Source: Trichopria drosophilae (Eukaryota; Arthropoda; Insecta; Hymenoptera; Diapriidae). Taken from it: a stretch of 64,000 bases of DNA. Below, piece after piece: positions 37,201 through 46,457 of the stretch. The stretch spans positions 87,789,501 through 87,853,500 of the forward strand of contig CM059586.1 in assembly GCA_030407085.1 (NCBI GenBank). Reading direction: 5' to 3'. Each line of letters opens with the position of its first letter. The stretch's first letter is position 1. The translations under genes were made by a program, and so were the position numbers. The notes below the pieces were generated by a model. The model was given only the letters and a program-made list of their open reading frames with translations, made no database searches and was not told the DNA's origin.

Positions 37201-38400
37201 CTGATCACAAATTCCGAATCAGCGAGAGGAAAACCTCCGGTAGTAAATTTGTCGTCAATCAAATACACGGAAAAATTTATTATTGTTACATTGTTAAAGT
37301 AAATTGTCTAAATAAATTTTAATTGTAACTTGAAGTCGGACTTTTTTTGAATATTTCTTTCATCTTTAAATACTATATAGTCCTCAGATAAATACATTCT
37401 AAATTTTGACAAAAAATGCAAAAAAAATCAAAATCTTATGTAGTATCTTCCAAGTACAATTTAAAATTGAGAAAATTTGAAATTAAAAAAAATCTGAAAA
37501 AAATAGCCTATAGTATTGCGAATTTTATTTCTTCATCAATTATAACTGCGGAATAATAATAGTCAACAAGTTTCTTTTTAATTTTTTGTCCATCTTTGCA
37601 ATATTTTATGGCAAGGAAGTTGAAACATGCAGATAGCGTAATTTGGTCCTTAATGGGTTAATAAAATACAGATATAAAAAACCGACCATTTCTCTATTCA
37701 GATTAAGATTATTTCGTAAGTTTTCATTAAAAAGCGTGAAAAAATTATTTAAATTCATGAAAGGTAATGCTTAAGTAAAGTTTGAAAATATTTTTCATTT
37801 GGCAGTTAGCGTATCAGAATATCATCCAAGAATGTTCAAATATGGAACAAAAAAAAACTAGTTTTCGATGATATTTGCAAGGAAAAAAGGAAACAAATAA
37901 TATTATTTACAGAGTTATTCATTTATCCACATAAAAACCGGTAATTTTCAAGAGCAACGAAACCTGGAAAAATGAAAAAAGATTGTGGAGTTTTTCTTTT
38001 TCTTACAAGTCGGATTTTTAGCTTGATTTCATCATCGAATTTCTTTATTCTTAGTTCAGTGGATTTTTTGATTTTACTGGTTATGAAGCCTAGGGACGTT
38101 AATGGAATTCGTGCACGGCTAATAACAGAACTAACAGTTGGTGAAAAATCACACACTTCAATAATTGCTGTCTAAGTCTCCTAAATAAAATACATGTAAT
38201 GAAATTCCCAACGGAAAGACTTAATTTCAATCATTTACACAGGATTTTATTTAGTTTTGCGGCCTTCATGCAATAAAATGGTCAAATAATACACGTAGAC
38301 TTACCTATTTGTCTATTACACTGACAGTGAAACGACCGAACAAAATAAATTGGTAAAATTTTATTAAAAGTTGATAAAATTAAGAATTAGAATAGTGCAA
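34214..38400. other. Gene-free AT-rich stretch
   Basis: No gene was recognised. A TA-flanked MITE lies at 34712-34932. The remainder is AT-rich with overlapping short frames on both strands at 36957-37268 and 37923-38175, none with a domain. Confidence 0.6.
34712..34932. mobile_element. MITE, CACTCAAAAA/CACGCAAAAA ends, TA target
   Basis: The left end CACTCAAAAATATG and the right end (complement CACGCAAAAAAAA) are flanked by TA at 34710-34711 and 34933-34934. Internal words GGTTAAACCAACAATAT repeat. It is about 221 bp long and non-coding. Confidence 0.6.
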
Positions 38401-38409
38401 TTTCTACGT

Positions 38410-38415
38410 TTTATT
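38410..38415 (-). terminator. AATAAA poly(A) signal 3' of the histone stem-loop
   Basis: AATAAA on the minus strand lies just beyond the stem-loop, about 125 nt after the H2B stop codon. It could allow a polyadenylated form of the mRNA. Confidence 0.5.
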
Positions 38416-38422
38416 TTTTGCT

Positions 38423-38438
38423 TGTCCTGAGAAGGACA
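38423..38438 (-). terminator. Histone-type 3' stem-loop
   Basis: On the minus strand TGTCCTTCTCAGGACA forms a perfect six-base stem with a TCTC loop. It matches the core of the animal histone mRNA element (YCTTYTCAGR); only the outermost pair differs from the usual G-C. It starts ~100 nt after the H2B stop and is followed by a purine-rich AGCAAAAAATAAAA tract where the U7-binding downstream element would sit. SLBP/U7 processing is inferred. Confidence 0.75.
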
Positions 38439-38536
38439 TATATCTTTACATAAATAAATACATTTATAAACAATTAAATAAATACGTTGATATATACTAA
38501 CACATAAACAATTAATGAAAGGTGCCCAATAATAAA

Positions 38537-39007
38537 TTAATCCTTTTTTTGGCTATTGTATTTGGCGATGGCTTTTGTGCCTTCACTCACGGCGTGTTTA
38601 GCTATTTCACCAGGTAAAATTAAACGCACTGCACCTTGAATCTCCCTGGACGTAATTGTCCTACTTTTTCTGTATTTCGACAAAACCGCCGCTTCATTAG
38701 CAATTCTTTCGAACATGTCATTGATGAAACTGTTCATGATGGACATAGTTTTAGTCGAAAGTCCCGTGTCCGGATGGACCTGCTTTAAAACTTTGTATAT
38801 ATAAGTTGAAAAAGTTTCTTTCCTGGTCTTTTTGCGATGTTCTCCTCTATTTCTTTTATCTGACGTAACTTTTTTTTCCGATTTCATCGGTGCCGGAGGT
38901 TGTGAGACGTCGGGCTCATTTTCAGACTCAGATGCCTCTGTTGATTGGTCAACCGATTCTTCCGGTTCCACTGGTTCTGGAGCCTTTTTCATCTTTTTTG
39001 GCGGCAT
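38537..39007 (-). CDS. Histone H2B variant with acidic N-terminal tail
   Basis: This intronless gene encodes 156 residues, against about 123-126 for canonical H2B. It forms a nucleosome core partner of H2A. Residues ~65-155 are a well-preserved histone fold: [60 protein letters not shown] and [16 protein letters not shown], including the C-terminal Lys that is ubiquitinated in H2B. A basic HRKKTRK stretch precedes the fold. The first ~45 residues are unusual: after PPKKMKKA comes a Glu/Ser/Pro-rich run ([20 protein letters not shown]) in place of the normal Lys-rich tail. The start is at AAAATG 39007. A TATA box and a histone 3' stem-loop flank it. No other histone gene lies in the window, so it is a solitary variant. 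Confidence 0.95.
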   Translation of the reverse strand: MPPKKMKKAPEPVEPEESVDQSTEASESENEPDVSQPPAPMKSEKKVTSDKRNRGEHRKKTRKETFSTYIYKVLKQVHPDTGLSTKTMSIMNSFINDMFERIANEAAVLSKYRKSRTITSREIQGAVRLILPGEIAKHAVSEGTKAIAKYNSQKKD

Positions 39008-39093
39008 TTTAATAAAATAAAAACTATTAAATATAATTAAACACTATCAAAGTTGATCAACAACAATTAACTGACTAATAATAATATTTTCGG

Positions 39094-39103
39094 CCATTTA
39101 TAG
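39094..39103 (-). promoter_or_regulatory. TATA box of the H2B variant
   Basis: CTATAAATGG on the minus strand lies about 90 nt upstream of the H2B ATG. This predicts a transcription start near 39065-39072 and a 5' leader of about 60 nt. No other histone promoter motif was recognised. Confidence 0.55.
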
Positions 39104-39169
39104 CATTTTTCGAAGTACGTGCGCACCAATGATATTGTACTACTAAATATTGCTTAATGAAATATCATA

Positions 39170-39254
39170 AATTGTATAATCACGGTCACTGAACATTGAA
39201 AAGTAAACAAAAATATTTTAAAGTTTAGTGACCGAGATTTATTATTATACAATT
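39170..39254. repeat. Short hairpin upstream of H2B
   Basis: AATTGTATAATCACGGTCAC is mirrored by GTGACCGAGATTTATTATTATACAATT, the inner pair being TCACGGTCACT/AGTGACCGAGA. It lies about 70 nt upstream of the TATA box and may be a MITE relic or a cruciform-forming promoter element. Confidence 0.6.
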
Positions 39255-39699
39255 TAAAAATCCCTTCAAAATAAGAAGTAATATTTTCAGAAATATCGTG
39301 ATCAATTTTTAAATTCTTTCAAAAATGGGCACGAAGACAGTTTTACTGATTTATAATATTAACTGCAATTAAATTAATAAATATATAATTAGGGAAATAA
39401 ATAAATGAACGGACGTGATGGAATCAGAATTAAATTGACATAAATAAATAAATAGAAATTATATTTATCAAAAAAATATATGACGTTTTCCGTAAACTCA
39501 TATACATTTTCCTCCTCTCATCTACTAATTATATGAGACAAGGAAAAAGATTTAAAGGAAGAGTTATTGTTAAGATACGTCGAGTTTTTTGCAAAAATCT
39601 CATTTAAATTCTTAACAAATATCTTTCGAATATTTTTTTCGGAATTAGCATTTTTTCTTTGGATATATCCTCAGTCAAAATCGACGTTTTCACAAATTT

Positions 39700-41260
39700 T
39701 TACAATTTTCGAATAGGACAAACAATTCCATACCCTTATTCTAAAATTCCAATTAATAATTAATAGTATCAACAGTCATAAATAAAACTATTTATTTATT
39801 TTCAAAGTACGTAATATTTACGATATATTTGTTTGTACCTTTCTTTTTGATGATTTAGATATGCATGAAATAATATGAAAATATTTGCCAAATAAAATAT
39901 TATTTTCTGATGCTTTGCTATTTAAAAACGTGTCCTGTATAATGTAACTTCTAGAAATGAATCGATCTGAACAAATAAAATGTTAAATATAGTTTTATAT
40001 TAATACTTTATTACTTTTTTCTTATAGTTACTTATTGTTATCATGAATTGGTATTTTTTAAAAGTTCTAAGAGTATTTGTAATAATGGCCATTCTTCAAG
40101 AACCAAAAAAAGTCTGACAGAGGGTAAATAGAAGATTTTTCAAAAAATAGAAACTTCCATCTCCAAGTCTTACTTTTTATCATTTAATTCTATTTCATTT
40201 TTTGTAATTATTATGTTTAAGGTACATTGAAATAATTACTTCGTTCAACGTGTTTGAATATTCCACTTTTTATACTCTGAGAAAAATATTTAGTAAATTT
40301 AACTGAGGTATCTAGTGGCGACTAATTATTTCAGAGTTTTATATATTTACCAGAAATAAACGAAAATTGGTTTTATATTTGTTCGAATGAAATGTAGTTT
40401 TTTTTCGCTCATTATTTCGATGCTGTTTTATGGAGTTGTAGCTTTTTACAAATATGTTTTACAAATGTGTTGAAATAAAATAAATGTTAGCATAAAAGCA
40501 TTTACAATCAACTAAATTTGTCATCTACACTGAGAAAAATATTTAGTAAGTTTATTTAAATGTTGAGCTGCCTAGAGGGAAATATTTCTTTAGTAGTTTC
40601 TAAACCTACATTTCGTTAATCTGACTAAAAGTTAGTTAATCCAAATTTCGTTAAGTGATGTTAAATATATAAAAGTACAAAATAATTAGTTTACACTAGG
40701 TTAAATTAGTTAAATTTACTAAATATTTGTCTTGGTCTATAAAAAGTGGAATATGTTCAAACACGTTTAACGTAATAATTACTTAGATGCATCAAAAATA
40801 ATGAATTACAAAAAATGTAATTGTTACATATCAAAATTCTTTAACCACGAGGATTAATAAAAAACAAATAGAATTACATGAAAAAAGTATGGATGAGTTT
40901 TTATTTTTTGAGAAATTTTCTTCCATTTACCTTCTGTCTATTTGGTTTTTAGATTGTAGAAGTTACATTATACGAGATTCTACAAATTTTTAAATAGAAA
41001 AAGCAGAAAATAATATTTTATTTTGCAAATGGAGTCAGTAATTATAATAAACAATTTTGTTTTTAGTTAAATGAAGAAAAATATTGCGTTTTTCCATATT
41101 ATTTCATGTACATTTAAATCGACCAAAAGAAAAACACAAACAAACATATCGTACTTAGTACGTAGTTCGAAAATAAATAAATAGTTTTATTTACAAATGT
41201 TGATATTACTAATTATTAATGTTTATCATATTCGAAAATTACGAAATGTCATTATGTATA
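39700..41260. repeat. Large imperfect inverted repeat, ~550-nt arms
   Basis: The left arm (about 39700-40275) and right arm (about 40738-41255) match in reverse complement. Shared blocks are AAATAAAACTATTTATTTAT, CATGAAATAATATG, AAATAAAATATTATTTTCTG, TATAATGTAACTTCTA and ACGTGTTTGAATATTCCACT. The loop (40276-40737) starts and ends with CTCTGAGAAAAATATTTAG-like sequence beside TA. It also contains another such end at 40528. Together they form a foldback element with a smaller MITE at its centre. Confidence 0.65.
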
Positions 41261-42044
41261 AAATGCAATAAACTGAAAAAATAACTTCTGACAAAAATAA
41301 CACTGTGATTGTAAAGCATTAACTCTTTGATGAGACTTTTCAAAATATTTAACTCAACTCAAGGTAGTATCTGATTAAAACTCAATCAATAATTTCATTA
41401 GTAAATATAAACGAACCATTATACTTTTTTTTTAAATTATTATTACACGATAATTAGTTACGCATTGATGTAAACCAACGATTTTCATAAAATATACTTT
41501 TGTTAATAGAAAATATTCAATTTATTAAAAGGCATTCTTTTGAACTTGGACGCGATACATTTTAGGGTTCAAAATAAGAAATGTACAAACGCAACAAACA
41601 TCATTTTTGCCTTAACCTATATTTATGCAACCGCAAAAACTTTTGGAACGATATCAAAATTTGAAGGTATTATATCATCTCTCTTACATGCTTATGTATG
41701 TTCTCTTCCAGCGATATTGTGTGCCAAAAATGTCATTTACCTCTGAAAAACGTATAAAACAGAGTAATTTTCTTTTCAAAAAAATGGTTTGTTTAAAAAT
41801 AGGTTCATGTCATTGATCTGATCGTGCAAGAACCTACTAGTTCTTAAAATGTACATTTATTGCTTCCAATTCCAATGGACTTAAAATAAACGATATAGTT
41901 CTTTCAACACTTTTATTACGAATTACATTATGGGAAAGATTACAAATTTGGTTAATTATATGGTTTTTTATCACAACTTTGTGCAATGTATTAGAATTGT
42001 TAATAGTTATTCTTAGTAATCGTCATAACTAAAATTACTGTGCG
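41261..42044. other. AT-rich spacer between foldback and Kunitz-like gene
   Basis: No gene or repeat was recognised. Short overlapping frames at 41540-41816 show no domain. Confidence 0.5.
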
Positions 42045-42050
42045 TTTATT
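42045..42050 (-). terminator. AATAAA poly(A) signal of the Kunitz-like gene
   Basis: GCAATAAACG on the minus strand lies about 140 nt downstream of the predicted stop codon in exon 3. This gives a plausible short 3' UTR. Confidence 0.6.
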
Positions 42051-42189
42051 GCAAACACTGAAGTACGAAGCCATACTATAGTTACAGAAATTACTTGTGT
42101 CTAATACTGACAGTTAATTCACAAAATTAAAGTAACATCACTCTGGACACATCCACACGAAATCCATACAAAGTAGTCCTTTGGTTCTT

Positions 42190-42206
42190 CTATTGCATAT
42201 GATATA
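42190..42206 (-). CDS. Kunitz-like gene exon 3 (terminal micro-exon)
   Basis: Acceptor TTCTCTTTCAG precedes 42206. The two first bases complete the codon begun in exon 2 (GTA), followed by TATCATATGCAATAG. The protein tail is Val-Tyr-His-Met-Gln. The exon choice rests on phase, the good acceptor and the downstream AATAAA. A different last exon cannot be excluded. Confidence 0.5.
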
Positions 42207-45200
42207 CTGAAAGAGAATAAAAAATATATATTAATTTACAATCATTATAACGTTTGAATGAATAATAAATAAAGAAATAAATTTGACGAATGATCGAATG
42301 TGTACAAATTTGACATTCAATTAAGAATTATAAAAAACTAGTATTGTCATTAATAAAATATACCTGAAAATTTTAAGAAGTGTATGTATTTTTGTATGTA
42401 ATTTAAAAATATATATATAAAGTCTAAGATCTTTAAATATCCGGTAAATATTAAGCATCTATTAAGTCCTTTTTTAATATGATTTGCCAGTATAGTAGAG
42501 TCCCGGTATATTTGCCCGTTCTTATGTTTATAAAAAGAAGGGAAGTGCCGCTTCCCCCACTCTCCTCAGTCGCGTTACTTTCGTGACATCACAGCAGGCC
42601 CTTCTTGAGGTCCTAGCACGCATGTTGAAGGAAAAAGAGAGCAACGACAGACAAATATGACGATACGGAACTGGGGAAATATGCTGGGACGTAAATGTAG
42701 CGAGATGCAAATATACCGGGACTCTACTGTATATCAATTATTCAAATTTAAATATATAAAATGGACACATTATATGGTTGCTTTTTTATTAAAAAGGAAT
42801 GATATTTGATGTATAAAAAAAAATTCCGTTCATAAATATCAAACTATATCGATACAACTTTTAAAATACTTTAGATGTGTTATTATTATTTTTACATTAC
42901 AAGTTGGTTTTTGTACATATTTAATGAAATATATTTCTCTTACATTGCTGCAAAATATAAGTAATTAAATTAATTACCTATTTTTAATTCCGCCACTAAA
43001 ATAAATATACATAAAAAGTTGTCGATATTTTGGGACACGTTACATAATTTCTCGTTTTTGCTTCTGTTTGAGGTGACGTAAATATATTCATATCTCGCGT
43101 CGGGGTACCCAAACGTTGCATATTTATTATGGTCGTTGGGGATATTATATTATTGCGAATAAACATATATATTTAATTTTTATCTGGTGTATTCGAAAAC
43201 GTGCAGATATTAAAAATTTAATTAAGAGGCAGACCCGAAATTAATTATAAAATCAGTCGCCTACATATTAATTTATTTATTATAAACAAATACGTATTTA
43301 AAATTGCACAAAATGACATACAATAATGTTGTATGTATAGTAAAAAAAATTACAATATATAGGCTGTTTAATAGATAAAAATATTATTCCAAATTTAGAA
43401 TAACTAATGAATTAGTGCTCTCTAAAATGAATCAAAATCAACTTCTAAAGAGTGAATATGTTCACTATTAATTAAAGATTTGAAAGAATATTATAGCATA
43501 TATTGATTATTTATAATGCGCTTTTGTAAGCACACAGTAATGTATTTAAAAAATCATCTTATAGATTTTAATAATCTCAATTAGTTAAATGAAGAATTCC
43601 TAAGTCAAATATAATTATTTTATCTTATTTTGTCTGTAATAAAAAGTTTAAAAATAAAAAGATTTTTAGAAAAGCCAATTGATGCCCTGCTGCCCCTCCC
43701 CAAGTCATCAGGAATTAAAAATATAATTATTTAGTAAACTAACATTACAACTAACTTTGATTAAATCCATACATGTAGTTTGCTTACCGTTTAAACATTC
43801 AGCTTCGCATTTCGACAATGAATCGAATGCATCGGAACGCATTTTTCCGTAATATTTATTGCAAGAACCTGCATTTGAATTGTACATCCAATACTCTGCA
43901 GTACCAGCCCAAGATGCTCCATTTCTTGATGCGCCTCTCTTGCCTCTAGCCATCGTGCCCAAACAGCGCGAGTCTGACGGATAAAATCGTTTAGAAGGCC
44001 CTAAAAATATCACAAAATATTTACTAAACAATTCCACGTAAATACCTTCTATCCAGAAGTCCTGCTAAAAAAAGTTTCCAAATGTTTTAAAAAAATCGGA
44101 TTATTGTCTTTGGTACAATTCTTGAGGAATTCCTTACTATTTTTGCCTTCTGATGCGGATATGAATCGTCAGTTGTTTTGTTTTATAATGATTTAATCTC
44201 TAATCATCCTCTAACAGCGTGATTTCAAGCTTTTTGGGCATGGCCCACGCTTTAAGAGGAAAGCTTCAAGTAAAACAATGACACGATTTCTCTCTGTGAT
44301 ATTTCATTACTTTTTTTACTATTATTATTAGAAGTGTACTTTGTACAACCATATAAAATTTAATTTTTAATCAATTTTGCAAAATTATACTAATTTTTTG
44401 TTTCCTAGTTTTTCTATTTCATTAACGTGGAAAATAAGTAAACTGGGTAGAAACAGTTTGAAACTTTGTTCATTTTCTAGTAGAGTTGGAAAACGTAATT
44501 ATTTTTGTTTTATTACTCCCCCCCCCCCACCTAAAAAAACTGTGGGTCCAGACTACACTAATCCCAAGCATCCTGAACTGTAATAAAAAAATGAAGTTCG
44601 CTGAAATTTTTGACATAACCTTAGAAAATCATAAGACAATTAGCGTTTATAGTTATAAACTTTAAAAAAAGACCATATGACTTGTTTAGAATAAAGACAT
44701 TATCCTTTTGTATTTTGACCGGCTGAATAAAAATTTGCAGACAAGAAAGATGACTGACGTATTTAAAAAATAACCTCAAAACCCGTAAAAAAACATTGTC
44801 AATAGCTATTTATCCTTAAAAAAGAAAAAAATGTATTTTTTAAACTTTTCGCATGTTGAGAACCCATTAATGTCATCTTTTTTCATACGTTTAATATTAA
44901 TCTGCAACACAAAACAGAGGTCGCTTCTAACATAACCTCAAAACATCGTACAAAAATAAGTGTTAAATGCACAAAAATAATGATGAATTCATAAGTAAAA
45001 ATAATCGTTTCGTGACATGAAATTTTCGAGAATACCTTTTCTTGCTCTAAAAAACAATAGGTTTTTAGATATAAAATTCAATTGTTCACAATTTTATGAA
45101 GGAAACTCGCATTATACAATCTTTGATCTATCACTTTCTCACTCATGAATCATGATGACTCAAGAAAATTGATCTTTGCAAGTGGTCCCTTACGATGCGG

Positions 45201-45502
45201 ATGTAGACTTAAATGAGCACTGTTTTTTACTCGTATGATAAAATTAAAAAAAAAATAGATTACATTGCCTTCCATACTTGGAGTGAAAATATTCGTCCGA
45301 AAATATCGATGACAATAAATTATGTACATCACGATGTACTTTTGCAAACTCTGGCTTATGGGGTATGATGTCCAAAAGATAAATTTACACGTGATGTGGG
45401 TATGAGGAATGTTTGATAAAAATTGCACATACATGCCACTGCTCCTGATATCGTTAAAGTGATCACTGCGAGTACAACAAAAATGAGCGATGCGATCCTC
45501 AT
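42190..45502 (-). CDS. Secreted Kunitz-like peptide, three exons
   Basis: The exons are 45502-45433, 44000-43788 and 42206-42190, with matched phases: 300 nt, 99 residues plus stop. Exon 1 is a clear signal peptide (MRIASLIFVVLAVITLTISG). Exon 2 has the Kunitz scaffold: RCLGTM, then YWMYNSNAGSC, NKYYGKMRSDAF and KCEAEC, corresponding to C1, C3, C5 and C6 of the BPTI family. C2 and C4 are absent and the region that normally holds the P1 residue is replaced by a longer Arg/Gly-rich stretch. Inhibition of a serine protease is therefore uncertain. Exon 3 adds only five codons. Exon 2 donor ACG|GTAAGC is strong. A secreted structural, defence or glandular role is possible, but the sequence does not show which. 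Confidence 0.82.
42207..43787 (-). other. Kunitz-like gene intron 2
   Basis: This intron of 1.6 kb contains a pogo/Tigger-like MITE (42493-42729). The rest is AT-rich with no recognised feature. Confidence 0.6.
42493..42729. mobile_element. pogo/Tigger-like MITE, 237 bp
   Basis: Inverted ends read YAGTAGAGTCCCGGTATATT and are flanked by TA at 42491-42492 and 42730-42731. The ends resemble those of pogo-group elements, which also duplicate TA. Its interior is GC-richer than its surroundings and has no transposase. Confidence 0.75.
43788..44000 (-). CDS. Kunitz-like gene exon 2 (mature domain)
   Basis: Acceptor GATATTTTTAG ends at 44001 and donor GTAAGC starts at 43787. With the last T of exon 1 the first codon is Trp, followed by PSKRFYPSDSRC. 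The Lys-Arg could be a propeptide cleavage site. C3 to C5 and C5 to C6 spacings (CEAEC) match the family. C1 to C3 is about ten residues longer than in BPTI. Confidence 0.88.
44001..45432 (-). other. Kunitz-like gene intron 1
   Basis: This GT/AG intron of 1.4 kb is AT-rich, with a poly-C tract (about 44519-44530). Frames within it are short and featureless. Confidence 0.6.
45433..45502 (-). CDS. Kunitz-like gene exon 1 (signal peptide)
   Basis: The exon starts at ATG 45502 and ends one base into a codon before donor GGCAT|GTATGT. It encodes a 23-residue hydrophobic signal sequence ending in SGAVA, a good signal-peptidase context. An upstream ATG at 45547 lies close to the predicted transcription start and would spoil the signal, so I prefer 45502. 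Confidence 0.8.
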
Positions 45503-45573
45503 TGCGTAATCCTTGCTTTCGACACTAATCGACCGATGATCTTGCAACTACTGGAGGATTCGTTCGTGCGTCT

Positions 45574-45582
45574 CTTTATATA
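45574..45582 (-). promoter_or_regulatory. TATA box of the Kunitz-like gene
   Basis: TATATAAAG on the minus strand predicts transcription from about 45545-45550, giving a leader of about 45 nt before ATG 45502. Confidence 0.6.
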
Positions 45583-45737
45583 CGTACTCGTTGGAAATTC
45601 TCTGTATGATTATGAGGTCGGAAAGGCCTCAGATCACCAAGAGAGTGGGAGAGCGTAGTATAGCGGTCTTATCTTTAAACCGGTAGGTAGGGTATATGGT
45701 AGACCCATCTTGAATCATTTAAACCGGCAGATCCAAA

Positions 45738-46080
45738 CAGAAAAATCTATTGCTCGTGATCGCAACGATATTATTACCAGTCTATGGTTTCGATGCGATT
45801 TCAAAATGGACTTCAATTGATCTTGAATTTAACCCACTCAAGTTCCCCGAAGACAATTGTAATCACGCTTGGTTTGCTTTGAGCAATGCAACTGCAATTC
45901 GCTTTCGCGCCAAATTGTCATGGCTTCACGCATGATCTCACGAGACCAAAAGAAAATTGTTTAAATGTAATCGATGAAATGAATGACCGAAAACAATGCA
46001 TGTCCCAATTAGTGGCTTGTCCCTTGAAGTCAAACTTATCAAATGATGGTGATAAGATGATTAATAATGGTAATAAGTAA
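45738..46080 (+). pseudogene. Possible secreted-protein relic, head-to-head with Kunitz gene
   Basis: One frame reads LLLVIATILLPVYG, signal-peptide-like but without an ATG, then FDAISKWTSIDLEFNPLKFP up to a stop at about 45933. Another frame (+1) continues from about 45886 with APNCHGFTHDL, ENCLNVIDEMNDRKQCMSQL and VACPL to the stop at 46078-46080. The join would need one frameshift near 45880. W-x-SIDLEF loosely recalls the start of yellow/royal-jelly proteins, but the rest does not support it. It may be a decayed gene or chance. Confidence 0.22.
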
Positions 46081-46109
46081 TGACAAATTCGGTCACCCAT
46101 CGACGCCTA

Positions 46110-46455
46110 CACAGAAAAAAAAGTCTTAAAATTGTTATATCTCAAATTAATCACTGTAAAATTTCAGTCTAAAATTTAGCTAATTTTCTTAAATTAAGTC
46201 AATATTTGCGCTTAAAGTATTACTTTTAGTCAATATTCAGATTCGAAATAAGAATTCTCTAACTTAGGTGTGACAAGCTCGAAAAATTTTTCTTTCAGCA
46301 TAAATTTCGACTAAAATTAAACTTTGCTGTCTGAAAGTAACACTTTAAGCACAAATATTGACTTAATTTAAAAAATTAGCTCAATTTTGGACTGAAATTA
46401 AGTCTTTTACAGTGCTGAATTTGAGATGTAACAATTTTAAGACGTTTTTTCTGTG
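46110..46455. mobile_element. MITE, CACAGAAAAAA ends, TA target, ~346 bp
   Basis: The two halves are inverted copies almost throughout: GTCTTAAAATTGTTAYATCT, then AATTAAGTCAATATTTGYGC and TTAAAGTRTTACTTT. TA flanks both sides (46108-46109, 46456-46457). It has no coding capacity. Confidence 0.8.
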
Positions 46456-46457
46456 TA

